From contig JAQFVV010013383.1 in the NCBI GenBank assembly GCA_028023455.1, positions 62,001 through 126,000 on the forward strand: a stretch of 64,000 bases of DNA, given 5' to 3'. The first letter of the stretch is position 1; every line of letters begins with the position of its first letter. Shown here one piece after another: positions 1-11,098 of this stretch. Under the pieces are notes generated by a model. It made no database searches and had not been told where the DNA came from. It was given only the letters and a program-made list of their open reading frames with translations. Both the position numbers and the translations under genes were made by a program. The stretch comes from Epiperipatus broadwayi. Its lineage: Eukaryota > Onychophora > Udeonychophora > Euonychophora > Peripatidae.

Positions 1-296
1 GGTGGTCATAACCAATTGTATATTTCAAATGATAGAACACCACCTAATGCAAAATGGTAACACTACCGGACGTGTTACCTGAACTCTACACAAAAACTAT
101 TTGCTTACTATTAATGTTCATAAAAAGATGATTGTGACTTGTCGTTTATCAAACTTGCAGTTCTAGAAAATAGACACTTTCTTAAGATATTATTTAATAT
201 ATTTTTTTATCCATCATATCAAATTGCAAGAAAAGAAAATTAAATGTAGACAACAGAACATTTAATGTAGAGTGGGAGTTAGATTTTTTTTCCACT

Positions 297-1997
297 GTGA
301 AAAATAAAATGGTGTGTTTGTTGTGCAATATGGTGTTAACTAGTTTAAAAAAAGTGAATGCAAGTAAACACTATTTGACACATAAAGATGATAAATTCTT
401 CAATCTAGAAGGCAAATCTCGACAAGCTGCATTTCAAAAATTGAAAAATGAAAAGCATCATCAACAAGGTGTCTTTTAGTGCTTTTGTAAAGAAAAATAC
501 CACTGCAGTTGATGTTACCTACAAAATAGCACATATACTTGGAAAAAGTGGTAAACCATTTAGTGATGCAGAATTAATAAAAGAATGTATTGTTGAAGCA
601 GTGGGTATGTTAGATCCAGAAAAAGTTGATAAATACAAAAAATTGGCTTTCAAGAAAAATTATAACAGATCAACAGCATGAATTAGCTCAAAATGTAGCA
701 GAGCAAAATGAAAACATTTATTTCCCCAATTGCTTTAGATGAAAGCACTGATAAACCTGACTCTGCACAAGTTTTATATTTTATTCATATTGTAACTAAA
801 GATTTTCAGTGTTACGAAGAACTTCTTGTGCTGGGTACACTAACTGGAAGAACTCGTGGTGTTAACATTTTTGAAAACTTTAAAGAAGTATCCTCATCAT
901 TTACAGTTAAATGTTAGTAATTTAGTCAGTGTTTGCATGGATGGCACACCTTCCATGAGAGGCAAAAAAGGATTCATTGGTTTATTAAAGAACAACTTAA
1001 ATTTGAAAAATTTGATATCATTTCACTGCATTTTGCATCAACAGAATCTTTGTGCAAAATCCATAATTTTGCAAGTTGCTCTGGATAAAGCCATTGTGAT
1101 TGTAAACTATATTCGTGTAAATGCAATGCACCATCCTAAATTTCAGAAGACGTTAACTTTAGATGAGGAAACTTACAGTGTTGATCTACTATACTACTGC
1201 AAAGTTCACTGGCTATCAACAGGATAGGTTTTGATAAAACTTTTAACTCTTCGACAAGAAATTTTCAACTTTTATCAAGAACAAGAAAAACCATGTGATT
1301 TATCAGATGAAGCATTTTGCAGAAACATTGCTTTTTTGTCTGATATCATGACAAAACAAAACAATTTAAATATTTGCATGCAATGTAAAATGAAGCATAT
1401 ATACGAAATGTGGCAAAAGATCCAAGTGTTTAAAAAAAATTAACATTTTTCAAAACATTGCTCTCTCACTGAGATATATTGGCAGAACACTTCCCCAAGT
1501 TAGCAAAAATGTTAAATGAGTAGAAATATGAAAATAAAACATTTGATGAATATGTAAGTGTCTTGGATTCTTTAATAGAATAATATACTGAAAGATTTTC
1601 AGATTTTGACAGACACATTCCTGCTATAAAACTGGTATTTGAACCACATTCAGTAGATATATCCGAGGCTCCTATGGAATTACAAATGGAGTATTTTGAG
1701 TTATAGGAAGATACCCTCCAATCCCTTTTTTATGCTAAAAAGGATCCTATAGATATTTGGAAAAATGCTGTTGAATATCCATGTCTATGAAAGCATGTAT
1801 ACCATTTACTTTTCTGTTTTGGAAGTACTAACTGCAGCAAGTCAATATTTTCTCTCATAACAAAAAATAAAATTAGTTTAACACAGATTACAGATGCTCA
1901 TTTAGAGGACCAATTAAGGCTATATCTTATGAAACTTAATCCAAAATATTCAATTACTTTTAAGCAAGAAACAAATACAAATATCCCACTAAATTAA
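297..1997 (+). pseudogene. hAT-superfamily transposase pseudogene (ZBED/GTF2IRD2-like)
   Basis: Decayed transposase of the hAT type related to domesticated ZBED5/GTF2IRD2-like proteins. Pieces in order: an N-terminal zinc-finger-like segment with CLLC followed by a KHYLTHK histidine region (297-479); a segment with the family pattern AHILGKSGKPFSDAELIKE (448-681); the catalytic-core beginning with DESTDKPDSAQ (708-917); a block with SVCMDGTPSMRG and FHCILHQQNLCAK (856-1227); and a C-terminal dimerisation remnant FGSTNCSKSIFSLI around 1810-1960. The reading frame shifts near 450, 690 and 880. An in-frame TAG interrupts near 1225, and more stops follow after 1443, so no functional protein is made. 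Matching the family order over 1.7 kb makes the assignment strong. Terminal inverted repeats were not identified. Confidence 0.85.
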
Positions 1998-2304
1998 ATT
2001 TTCCATCCGGATTGTAAAATTTTTTTGTATTGTTGCTGTTAGATTTTTATGATTTAATATAATTTTTTTATTATGTTTCTTTATAATGTAATAAATTTAA
2101 TTATGATACTTATGTTAATAATATTTTTATTTGAAGTGGTATTTAATATAAAATTTTTATTTAAAATTTAAAGATATAAATATATTATATATATATACTA
2201 AACGAATATAAAAAAATTAAAACAGCCTCCTTTATTACTGCCTAATTGAAATGTGGTTTCTAATGATAAAAAGGTTCCTCACCTCTGACACTGACAATAC
2301 ATAT

Positions 2305-3240
2305 ATATATATATAAAAGTAATAACATGCATGGATACAAAACCGGTTAAAAAATAGAGGATTGATAGGATTCCTGTAGAATTATTACAAACTACAAAAC
2401 AACAACAACAAAAACCTTTAGCTTTTTTTTTTATTTTTTATAATTACAAGCTTATTAAATTAGGTCACACGATGTGTGACTTATTTTTTAGCTATTACAA
2501 TACAACAGTTTTAATTATAAATTTATTTAACACACATTGAACATAAGTAATATTTAATAGGACATTAAACCTCAAGAATGTGAGCTTGAAAATGTGAAGG
2601 TAGGGACCTCTACAGGTCTTAACCACAAGCTTACGCTTTTCTTCTAAAGCGTAAACTTGTGATTAAGACTTGTAGAGGTCCCTACCTTCGCATTTTCAAG
2701 TGCACATTCTTGAGGTTTATTACCTTAGTAAATAATACAACAGTTTGTAAGAATTAGTCATACAACAGTTTGTAAGAATTAGTCAACATTTGAAATATAA
2801 TTTATGGATGAGAATAATAGACATTAATTGGTAAAAAAAAAAAAAAGTAAGATACATAGTGATGACATAGACAATGCATATATAAAGAAAAAAGCTGTAA
2901 CAACATGCATGGATATAAAACAGTTAAAAAACAAAGAATTGATGGAATTCCTGTAGAATTATTGCAAACTACAACATAACAATTTGTAAGAAGTTAACAT
3001 TTGAAATGTAATTTATGGATGAAAATAATTGGCATGAATCAATATTAATTAGGAAAAAAGAGATACATAATGAGGATATAAGTAATGCATATATAAAGAA
3101 AAAAGTTGTAACAACATACATGGATATAGTACTGGTTAAAAAACAGAGGACTGATGAAATTCCTGCAACATTGTCACAAGCTACAGTACAACAGCTTGTA
3201 AGAATTAGTCAACATTTGAAATGTAATTTATAGGTAAGAA
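2305..3240 (+). repeat. Degenerate tandem repeat of ~213 bp with residual ORF
   Basis: Related blocks begin near 2310, 2800 and 3012. They share the strings ACATGCATGGATA, AATTCCTGTAGAATTATT and CAACATTTGAAATGTAATTTATGGATGA. The last two are directly adjacent, with a period near 213 bases, which is close to a multiple of three. The final unit is open for 72 codons (3015-3230), starting MDENNWHES and ending at the repeat boundary; earlier units carry stops. It could be a relic of a protein with ~71-residue repeats or a satellite that is open by chance. No family is recognised. The hairpin element at 2566-2719 is inserted between the first and second units. Confidence 0.5.
2566..2719. mobile_element. 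Hairpin MITE, ~70-bp arms
   Basis: Long imperfect palindrome starting TAAACCTCAAGAATGTG and ending in its complement TTCTTGAGGTTTA, with a short TTCTTCT loop. The arms contain AGGGACCTCTACAGG and its complement. No protein is encoded. It is a non-autonomous foldback or MITE, family unknown. A truncated relative of one arm lies at 3530-3605. Confidence 0.7.
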
Positions 3241-3529
3241 TAATAGATGGTAGATACTTTTAACAATTATGTTTTCACTAAAAAAAGTGAGAAATAAAAG
3301 GGTTTTAAATTAAGTATTTCCTTTTTGGCTGAATAACAGTTCAGATTTAGAAAAAACAGAGTAACTAGATATGCAACTGGAATAAAAAAAAATTGTTGTA
3401 GAGTGATGAGAGGAAGTTAATTAGTTTTTTTGATCTTAATGAGGATTTTGATCAAGAAAAAAGTTTTCTTAGTATTATACATTTTTATTATAAATTTTTA
3501 TTTAACGCAGATTATTATATTAAGTAATA

Positions 3530-3605
3530 TTTACTAAGGCTGTACCTTAGGAATAAGCGTAAGCTTGTGTTTAAGACCTGTAGAGGTCCCTATCTTCGAA
3601 TTTTT
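3530..3605. mobile_element. Single-arm fragment of the 2.6-kb hairpin MITE
   Basis: Contains AAGCGTAAGCTTGTG followed by TAAGACCTGTAGAGGTCCC and CTTCGAATTTT. This matches the right arm of the hairpin at 2566-2719 with a few differences and lacks the partner arm. Confidence 0.6.
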
Positions 3606-4064
3606 CTTAGTATTGTAAAATAAAATAAAAAGATTACAAGAACAAATGTTGTAAGAAAATTTATATATGAATTATAAACTTATTCATCTAATGGGTAACT
3701 TCAAATTTGTAACTACAACCATTCATAAGTCAAATTCTTAAAAAAAAACATTAATAAATGTGAAAACAATGTTAATTCCCTTGTATTAATGTCAATTTAT
3801 TGGTTGGATAAAAAGCGACTTCTTTTATCTGATTCCAGTTTATTAAATGGCAAATATTTTAAAAGCATGAAACTTTTATATTTGTGTGATTTCTGTAAAT
3901 ACTAATCAAACTACTTTACTATTTCAAATAACAAACAAAAATGTAATATTTTTAATAAGACCATAAATAAACCTTGGTTATTAGATATTTAACATTGAGA
4001 ACATATGCATTTATTCATGGAGCAGGTGCACCTTTGAACATGTTAAAGTAACAATTCGTAAGTT

Positions 4065-4660
4065 AGATTCCTAAAGAATCAATAAATAATCTTGTAAACA
4101 TGTTTATAAATTGTTAATGTTACATATTTAATAGATTCTTAATCAGAAGGTAATCAGCCTTTGACATGTGCTGTTCGCTCATATTACTAACTCACTAATG
4201 TTATAGTAAGTATGCAGGACACTCCAAACCCAAACACAAGATAGTTTTTAGAGATAAGAATGACCATCTTATCTTTGTACCTAAATGCGATTATATAGGC
4301 TAATCTAACATCATCTAATATTTACCAGTCGTAAATTTGACAAATTTTCTGGGCTTAACTATAAATTAATAATGTAAGGGACATAAAAGTTAAAAAGATT
4401 AAATTTTCATGCACTCATTCCAAAATGCTTTAGATTGGCCTACATAACTGCATTTAAGCACAAATATAAGTCAGAAGTTATTATCTTTTAAAAATCTATA
4501 TCTTGCATTTGGTTTTGAGAATATCATGCGTGCTCACTATAACATTTGTGATTTAGTAACATGAGTAAACAGTGCATGTCAATGACTGATTACCTTCTGT
4601 TTAAGAATTATTAATGATAACTATGTTTGTAAACTATGTTGTTATAGATGTAATTTATTT
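4065..4660. mobile_element. Foldback element with ~190-bp diverged arms
   Basis: The segment from about 4133 (AGAAGGTAATCAGCC, GCATAC-type core) is complementary to the segment ending about 4611 (GACTGATTACCTTCTG). Further matching blocks are TTAGATTGGCC against GGCTAATCTAA and GCATTTAAGCAC against its complement. The arms are more diverged than in the other foldbacks, so it is older. No coding capacity. Confidence 0.55.
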
Positions 4661-5194
4661 ATTAACTTATTAAAATTATTTGAATTTTTATGTGGTTTGA
4701 TAGTTAAAACTATAAGTTGGCTTGATTAATAATTACAAAAATCACAGCTAATATAAGTTTCACATTTACAAAGTATTGACAATTCATTTATCATTTAATA
4801 TGTACTAGTGAGATAAAAATTATCATTTTTTTTATTTGACTAAAGAATTAAAGTCAATACAACAAAATGAGCATTGTTTACAAGGTTATTAATGATCTTT
4901 TAAAAATCTAACTTGTAAACTATTTTAATAATGTGTCCAAAATATTTATTCTATGAATACACTTATATATTTTCAGCAAGACATATTTAATAGCTAAGTC
5001 TTATTTAAGTAAACTTACTTAAATTACTAGAACATAAGAACTAAAAAAATATTTCTAAAAATTAAATGGCATTTTTATGGAAAGGAAAGACAGGTAAACA
5101 TGCAAGGCAAAGATATTGTTTATTCCCTATATAAAATATATTATAAGTTTGTTCAAACTATATTATTTGATAAGCATATATTAGCATTGGTTAA

Positions 5195-5410
5195 GATTGG
5201 CCACCTAAATATAAACTGAGCTTTGATTGTATATATGTATGGAGATAATAATCTGGACCAACTGACGAGTGCTGGTTAGCACGAAATACGCATATTGGTG
5301 ATTATTCATTTTTTCGACATGTGTGTGACCAAGTGTGGGTCATGTGAAACTCTGAGTTTAAACCCCCTATATATTACATAAAAAAGTGCAGGTATGAAAA
5401 AACCTATACT
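5195..5410 (+). mobile_element. Family A element, single unit with hammerhead core
   Basis: Single copy of the family A repeat. It starts around GATTGGCCACCTAAATATAAACTGAGC and runs through the hammerhead core to the tRNA-like 3' segment CTGAGTTTAAACCCCC and ATATTACATAAAAAAG. The same order (TATAAACTGAGCAC, ribozyme, CATGTGTGTGGTCATGTG, GAGTTCAAATCCC) recurs at 16.8-17.6, 18.7, 27.4, 31.9, 34.8 and 50.3 kb. Non-autonomous, no ORF. It resembles retrozyme-like or SINE-like elements that use a ribozyme to process tandem RNA, but that role is inferred. Confidence 0.65.
5247..5306 (+). ncRNA. Type I hammerhead ribozyme, family A (core intact)
   Basis: Core CUGACGA (from 5262), stem II GUGCU-GGUU-AGCAC, then GAAA. 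The inner part of stem I is ACCAA with UUGGU (5 bp). The outer part is AATAATC with GATTATT (7 bp), separated by a TGG bulge. Stem III is reduced to two pairs (A15.1-U16.1 and U15.2-A16.2) around an ACGC loop. The predicted cleavage follows the A of AUA, between 5294 and 5295. All core bases are present. Known natural hammerheads associated with Penelope-like elements share this reduced stem III. Activity is not shown by sequence alone. Confidence 0.75.
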
Positions 5411-6232
5411 GTAAAAAAAAATTCATATTTCAAGAATTAATTATGTAAATTTCTGATGCCATAGTAGTGCTTTACAAAATTATTAAATATATCATTGATA
5501 TAGCTTACTAGAAATTTCTAATAAATGCACATAAAATAATCAAGGTACATTATGACAGCCGAAAAAACAAACAAGATATAAAGATATACAGCAGATTAGG
5601 ATTTTAAATATTTGGAAAGTTGATTACACAAAGATGTGAGAGAATAGAAATGGATAAACAAATTTTTAAAAAGCATAGCAAGAGGTTATTATATTGGCCC
5701 ATTAAAAATACATCTAAAAACATTATTTGTAAAATATTTTGTTTGGAGATTAGCTTGTATGATGCAGATAATGAATAATTAATAAAAGGCAAGAAACAGA
5801 AAACTTTAGGAATATGAATTCAGATAATAATAAAGCAAATAAATTTAAGGAAAGAATTATGAAAGATGCACCAGGAAGAATTGTAAGATGGTATGAGGGG
5901 AAATGATAGAAAAAGAGTTGATAATTATAAAAAAATAAATAGCTGTAAGTATTGAAGATGGACAGAATGGAACACAAAGACTAAAAAAAAAGACTGATAA
6001 ACTAACATGACAATGATACCATAAGTCACATTTACAAAAGAATAAAAAAAAAAAAAAAACTATCCCAAATATTCCTGAAAATTTATGATGATGATATTTT
6101 AGAGTTGATAATATGTTGGAATATTTCCATCATCTATTACTAGATGTCGAATGTCTAGAAAATTTGAAACTTTTCCAAATACAAACACAACTGCTAATAA
6201 TTACACACAAACACAATACAGGTTAGTAGATT

Positions 6233-6277
6233 ACATGACGTTTCAATTGGTATTATTCACCATTCTTCTTCAGATGT
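6233..6277 (-). ncRNA. Minimal hammerhead variant, family C (best copy)
   Basis: On the minus strand: ACAU - CUGAAGA - stem II of ~22 nt containing UGGU...ACCA - GAA - ACGU - C - AUGU. ACAU and AUGU form a perfect 4-bp stem I. ACGU is self-complementary, so it can form stem III only between two molecules. The cleavage triplet reads GUC. This matches the published class of PLE-associated hammerhead variants with diminished stem III that act as dimers. The first stem II pairs are imperfect. Confidence 0.6.
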
Positions 6278-6311
6278 TCCTGGGATGGCCAGTAAGGTAT
6301 AAATTCGAACA

Positions 6312-6356
6312 ACACCTGAAGAAGAATGAAAAACAATACCACTTGCAAGGTTGTGT
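6312..6356 (+). ncRNA. Degenerate minimal hammerhead, family C
   Basis: ACAC - CUGAAGA - ~22 nt - GCAA GGU U - GUGU. Stem I (ACAC/GUGU) is perfect, but the GAAACGU segment has changed to GCAAGGU, so the core is broken. It is the partner arm of the copy at 6233-6277. Confidence 0.5.
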
Positions 6357-6490
6357 AATCTATTGATCTGTGTTGTCTTTGTATATTATTACTGATAGTT
6401 GTTTGTATTTGGAAAAATTTAAATAAAATTCACATTTTTCTAAACATTAAAACATTTAATGATAGATGATGAAATTAGTTCAACATATTA

Positions 6491-7440
6491 TTACATGTTT
6501 CCTAAATAAATTATAAATATATTAAAAATAGATTTTTTAAATATATATATTCAAGTCATTACAAACAAACTTTCACTTTGGTTTAATTAAAAAATAATAA
6601 TTAGAAAAAAAAACCCTCCAGGATCAATGCTGAAGGGTAAAATGTTCGGTCAAATAATTAAAAAAAAAAAAAGAAAAATTTTACTGACATATCACATTTC
6701 CATCAACCTTCAAACTTTTTTAATCTGTCTAATAAAAAATATAATTAAGAGATTTAAATCTCCCAAAAGAATTCACAAATTATAAAGCTTAAAGGAATTA
6801 AAAGAAATGACGGACCATCCCTTTTTTAACAATCCAACTTGGCCTAACAGATAAGAAGAAATCTATGAATTACTTAATGACAATCAAAGAGAACCAGGGG
6901 CCAACTAATTGAACAGCTGTTACTTATAATTACTCAAAGGAAGATATTACTAAAAGGCATTTTGGAGATTTTTACTAATGGAGTGCATAAACTTATATTG
7001 CAATACTTAATTAAAGTTTTAAACTTATTTAATAATGTTTTTTTTTTTTAAATGAAATTAACTAAATATGTATATTATAGTTACTTTAATTTGCTAAAAA
7101 AAAAAAAAATACAAACTTTAACTGCAATTTTTATTCAATCCACAGTTATTGAATAATTGGCTGCTTTCTGGAGTATACACACAAGTTATATATAAAGCAA
7201 TTTATGTACAAAAAATAGAATCAGTGCATATGAATAATTGAAAATTTAAATATAAAATATGTAGCGGTGGAGTGTGATAAATATTATATATATAATTTTA
7301 GGAAAAATTTAATAATTCTAAAATATTCATTTATATATATCAAAATGATAGCTGAGATTTTAAAAAAGTATACAGAATGACATTTATCAATTATTACTAA
7401 ATGAACTTATTTACATGCTATATTCAAATTTTATGCAAAT
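6491..7440. other. AT-rich interval, nothing assigned
   Basis: Contains poly(A) and poly(T) runs and short AT-rich stretches. I see no open frame of note, no splice-like exon and no repeat shared with the rest of the window. Confidence 0.4.
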
Positions 7441-7570
7441 TTCCAATCTTGTTCACTCGTTGAGAAATATCACAAATTCCTCGAGCAACACTTGCTATGA
7501 ATATGACGACTACTTAGTCGAAAGCATGCTAAGTACTATGATGTTTAATCATTAAATCAAGCTTTTCTCT
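7440..7570 (+). mobile_element. Fragment with family E stem-loop motif
   Basis: Contains CTATGAATATGAC - GACTACTTAGTC - GAAAGCATGCTAAG at 7494-7533. The same arrangement (stem-loop, then GAAAGC, then a self-complementary AGC..GCT and AAG) occurs in the arms of the GIY-YIG elements at 36.0 and 42.1 kb. It is therefore probably a solo terminal fragment of that PLE family. Confidence 0.4.
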
Positions 7571-8218
7571 ATATACATTTTATATGTATTTATTGCGAAT
7601 TAAATTTTCTTTTATATTTGTGATCTTTTAAAGCATATTTTAGAAGTATTTTGCAAGGTCTCTATATAACTTAAGTATGCAATAAGAGACACATGTTGGT
7701 ATTTAAATTCAGAAACTTGGCAAGATATGATTTACATATAGCATAACACAATCCCAGAAGAATTAGAGCAAACATCATAATTCTGAAAGATGGAAATTGT
7801 GGTCAATCTTTTCTAGCACAATTTTCTACACTAAAATATTTGGAAATGATGACTTGTGTGATGTATGTAAATCAATGGTAGAGTGGTGGGTCACAACAAC
7901 AGTGCCTGGATTAAGATATCACCTTAGTTAAATGAAAGGAATTATTGTGCTTAACTTGCTATTTGGGAGCTTAAATATGATCTCCCAATGTAACTTCTGA
8001 ATAAAACAAATGATTATAATTTAAATATGAAAATGTTAAATATTATTATGGTCTAAAAGACAAAGAACATTAATAATTTTAGTTTTGACTGTTAACATAA
8101 TGACAACCCCCTCATTAACCTTTTATTCTCTAATCAGATTCTACCATATCTATATTAATATATAAATGCGAACATTTGTTTTATCTGTTTGTTACTATAT
8201 AACTCAACAAATATTGCA

Positions 8219-8520
8219 CCAATCTTGAAGAATTTACACAGAGGCTAAACTCTCCATACAGTAGCTCCACCAGTGTAAGCCACAGTAATCAATGGATGCA
8301 AGAAGGTTTTTGCATAAAATCCCTACCTAGTGCCTACTCATCCAATATTCCCAGACTAGTTTCTAGCTTGTGGCTTTCATCAGTGAGGAGCCTTGGATCT
8401 GACAGCACTGCACCTAGATTTTAGGATCTAATGCACTGGTGATGCTACTGTATGGAGAGTTTAGCCTCTATGTAAACAATTTATGTAAGCATATAAAATG
8501 GTGATCTTGCGATGTTTAAT
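8219..8520. mobile_element. Family B element with hammerhead core and short inverted arm
   Basis: A minus-strand unit runs from GGCTAAACTCTCCATACAG through the ribozyme to GGATCTAATGCA. It is followed by a partial copy in the other direction ending CTACTGTATGGAGAGTTTAGCC. Both arms share the private variant GGCTAAACTC, where other copies in the window read GGCAAAACTC or GAGCAAAACTC. No ORF. Confidence 0.65.
8340..8398 (-). ncRNA. Hammerhead ribozyme, family B
   Basis: On the minus strand: ATCCAA - internal loop - TCCTCA - CUGAUGA - AAGCCACAAGCUA - GAAAC - UA - GUC - TGGGAA - TATTGGAT. Stem II uses an A-U pair where the copies at 38.0 and 45.7 kb have G-C. Stem I has one mismatch (C against A). 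An A-A apposition sits at the base of stem II in all three copies. The cleavage triplet is GUC. Confidence 0.6.
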
Positions 8521-10343
8521 TGTTTAAAATCTTGAAGAATCTTGCAAGATTTTATTTTTTTTGTGAAAAATTTTATACGCTATAAACTTTTGTTTTATGG
8601 TAATTAATGGTTTTAATATGATTGGTTACAGGCAATATAATGGGTTAGAATTTGTAATGATGTCATAAAGCACAAAATGAGGGCCCATGGTCACATATTT
8701 AATTTCTCAGTTGCAAGTGGTGCTGAAAAAACACAACCAAATTCATAATTTATAGTAAAAAAAAGTTATATTTTTTGCAATACTGCTGCTGATAACTCAA
8801 ATATAATTATTTGCAATATATAAATGTATCAAAATCCTAATCATTTGTAGGGAAATATTGCATAAATATATAAACCATGGTAACCATGGTAACAGCATTG
8901 TCATTTATCATCAGTTAAACTAATGAATTTGAGAAACTTTTAGGATTTCATTTTAAATAGATTTCTCATATGATAAACTAAATTTTGAAATGACTCAGAA
9001 AATGTAACCTGCAAGTTATGGTACAAACAAAATTTAATTAATTTATATATCTCATAAAGAATGTTAGAATTTAAACTATTCAAATTAAAAGCATTTTATT
9101 TGATATATAACATTGATCATAAAAATCTGTTACAATAATCATTTACTCATATTATTACTTTGTGTAAATACTACTAAAATCAATTTTAATTATCAATATT
9201 ATATTCTTTTAAGATTTGCAGTCAACAACTAAGTTAAATACTAGAGCTCTAAAACAATGAATTCAGAAATATTATGCCTTTATCATTTATCTTTGATCTA
9301 TTATATTCACCTATTATATTGCACCAATCTTGATGAATCTTGCATGATTTTTCCTTCCTTTTTTTGCATTTTTGCTTTATGATGCTTATTTTAAAAAAAT
9401 TGCTATTTTTTTTTTACTAATGCTAGTCCATATATATTTTTAATTATTGGTGAAACTAGTGCATTCCAACACTATCATCAATGAAAAATATTACTACTAT
9501 GTTACTAAAACAATGAACTTCATATTCAGCTGCAGTTAAATATTTATTTAATATCTGCTATTATTTAACCAGTTATCAATTCCATAAATAATTTTGAATT
9601 GCTGTTTGTTAAAATATGATTCTGAAAAATTCAAATTTATTTGCCACATACTTCTTTAAAATGATGATGACAGTGGTCTTTCTGTAAATTGTCAACATTT
9701 AGAAGATTACTATGTGAATATATAAATATATATTTCAAACAAGGACAATCTTTTAGATCAGTCAAATATTAAGTTATATAAAAACATATAAAAGTGTATA
9801 CCTGTACAAAAAGCATGAATTGGTAAACTTATGAAAAATATCAGGGTCTAGGCATTATTAAATATAATTTCATGTTCAAATAAATTAAAATACAATAGGT
9901 TAAGAATGCTGAACTTTTTTTTATATCTAAAGCAGTTTATGAATATTTTCTTGCATATTTAAAGGATAACTGTTCTGAAGAAGATTGCTGGGAAAATCAA
10001 AACTGTCATATCAGATTATAAAAACAGCATTGTAAAAGTAATAAAGAACATAGATGATATTAATATTAAATAGATTTGGCAATGCAATAGGAAAGATAAA
10101 ATTATAAACTATACCCATTAGCATTCAAGTTTTCTAATGCTATAATAATTTTAAGTAATATGTTTTAATTTTATTCTCTTTAAAATTATTTAATTGTTTA
10201 ATAATAGATATAAAAATATTTTATAATCAATGCCTTTATTCATTTGGCACTAAAAAATGTTTCTTCAACCACAATTAGGGGTTTTATATTTAATATGAAA
10301 TAAAAGCATGGGAGTTCAGAAATTAATTGTCAATCCCTTGTTA
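8521..10343. other. AT-rich interval, nothing assigned
   Basis: Mostly simple AT-rich DNA. The only features I see are a small palindrome CCATGGTAACCATGGTAAC near 8876 and a repeated phrase (TTGCACCAATCTTGA) at about 8214 and 9320, suggesting an unrecognised low-copy repeat. Confidence 0.4.
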
Positions 10344-11098
10344 TTAACCTTTTAACTGCTAATTATATTATTGGTTGTATGAGGTAAAAATCAAATATTT
10401 TAATTGGCCAACTCACAAACTGAAGACAAAGCCTATTGTTAAAACATATTCGCCTATAATATTAAATTCAACTCAGATACGTTTATAAAAAGTATATTAT
10501 TAATTTTTCAGGTTATGAAGAGAACGAAAGTTCTTTCAAAAATAAATTGCTATTTATTTATTCTAAAATATTCAATTTCGGCAACATAAAAGCTATAATA
10601 TAAACAAAAAGATCGACTTTTACGTTATAGAAAAGTAAATATTTCTTTTTACTACAGCTTCAATATTTTTACAAAAATCTTCGATATTTTTCGAAAATAA
10701 TTTTGTTTTTTTAGTTTATTTTTTAAAAATTATTTTTAATTTGTCAGATTATACTTTTTTTAATACTTAAATCACATTCGAAATGAAAATCTCAGCGTTT
10801 ATCTTTATTTTCTTTGATCAGGCGGTTTCTTTGTTTTTTCCAGCCAATCAGAATGTCTTTGTCGGCTGAGAACTGGCTGAGAGCCAATCACCAATAAGCT
10901 TCTTTCTTTGTTTAGCTTTAGATGCAGTTTTTTTTATTTTTTACTTGTAAAAGAATTCGGAAGAGGGCACCATCTGATAGAGCTTTTAAAAACCTATTTA
11001 AAAACATATTGAACGAATATTTTCGTATAAAAACTCGCAGAGTTAGAGTGATGTCAGATGTCTACGAGGAGCCTCGTAAGAGGCGGGAAAAGGGTTAA
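10344..11098. mobile_element. Possible piggyBac-type element with TTAA flanks
   Basis: Left end TTAA-CCTTTTAACTGC at 10344 and right end GGCGGGAAAAGGG-TTAA ending 11098. The complement of the right end begins CCCTTTTCCCGCC, as many piggyBac termini do. Matching between the two ends is limited to about seven bases, so this could be coincidence. Inside are two CCAAT boxes (10844, 10884) and TATAAAAA (11026), which could instead mark a host promoter. No transposase frame is present. Confidence 0.3.

Larger units (their letters stand above)
6107..6490. mobile_element. PLE terminal repeats in head-to-head foldback (family C)
   Basis: Two copies of the terminal repeat also seen around the PLE at 57.7-59.1 kb, facing each other with almost nothing between. 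The left copy runs from ATATGTTGGAATATTTCC to CTTCTTCAGATGTTCC; the right copy runs from AACACCTGAAGAAG to TAGTTCAACATATTA. A 71-codon open frame at 6151-6366 runs through both arms and is not a gene. No internal coding sequence remains. Confidence 0.7.

Noticed and set aside
6151-6366. Open frame of 71 codons
   Set aside because: It crosses both arms of a PLE terminal-repeat foldback and has no protein-like features.
8340-8398. Stem III of family B as a conventional stable helix
   Set aside because: Only two pairs and a two-base loop are available within one molecule; a stable helix requires two molecules.
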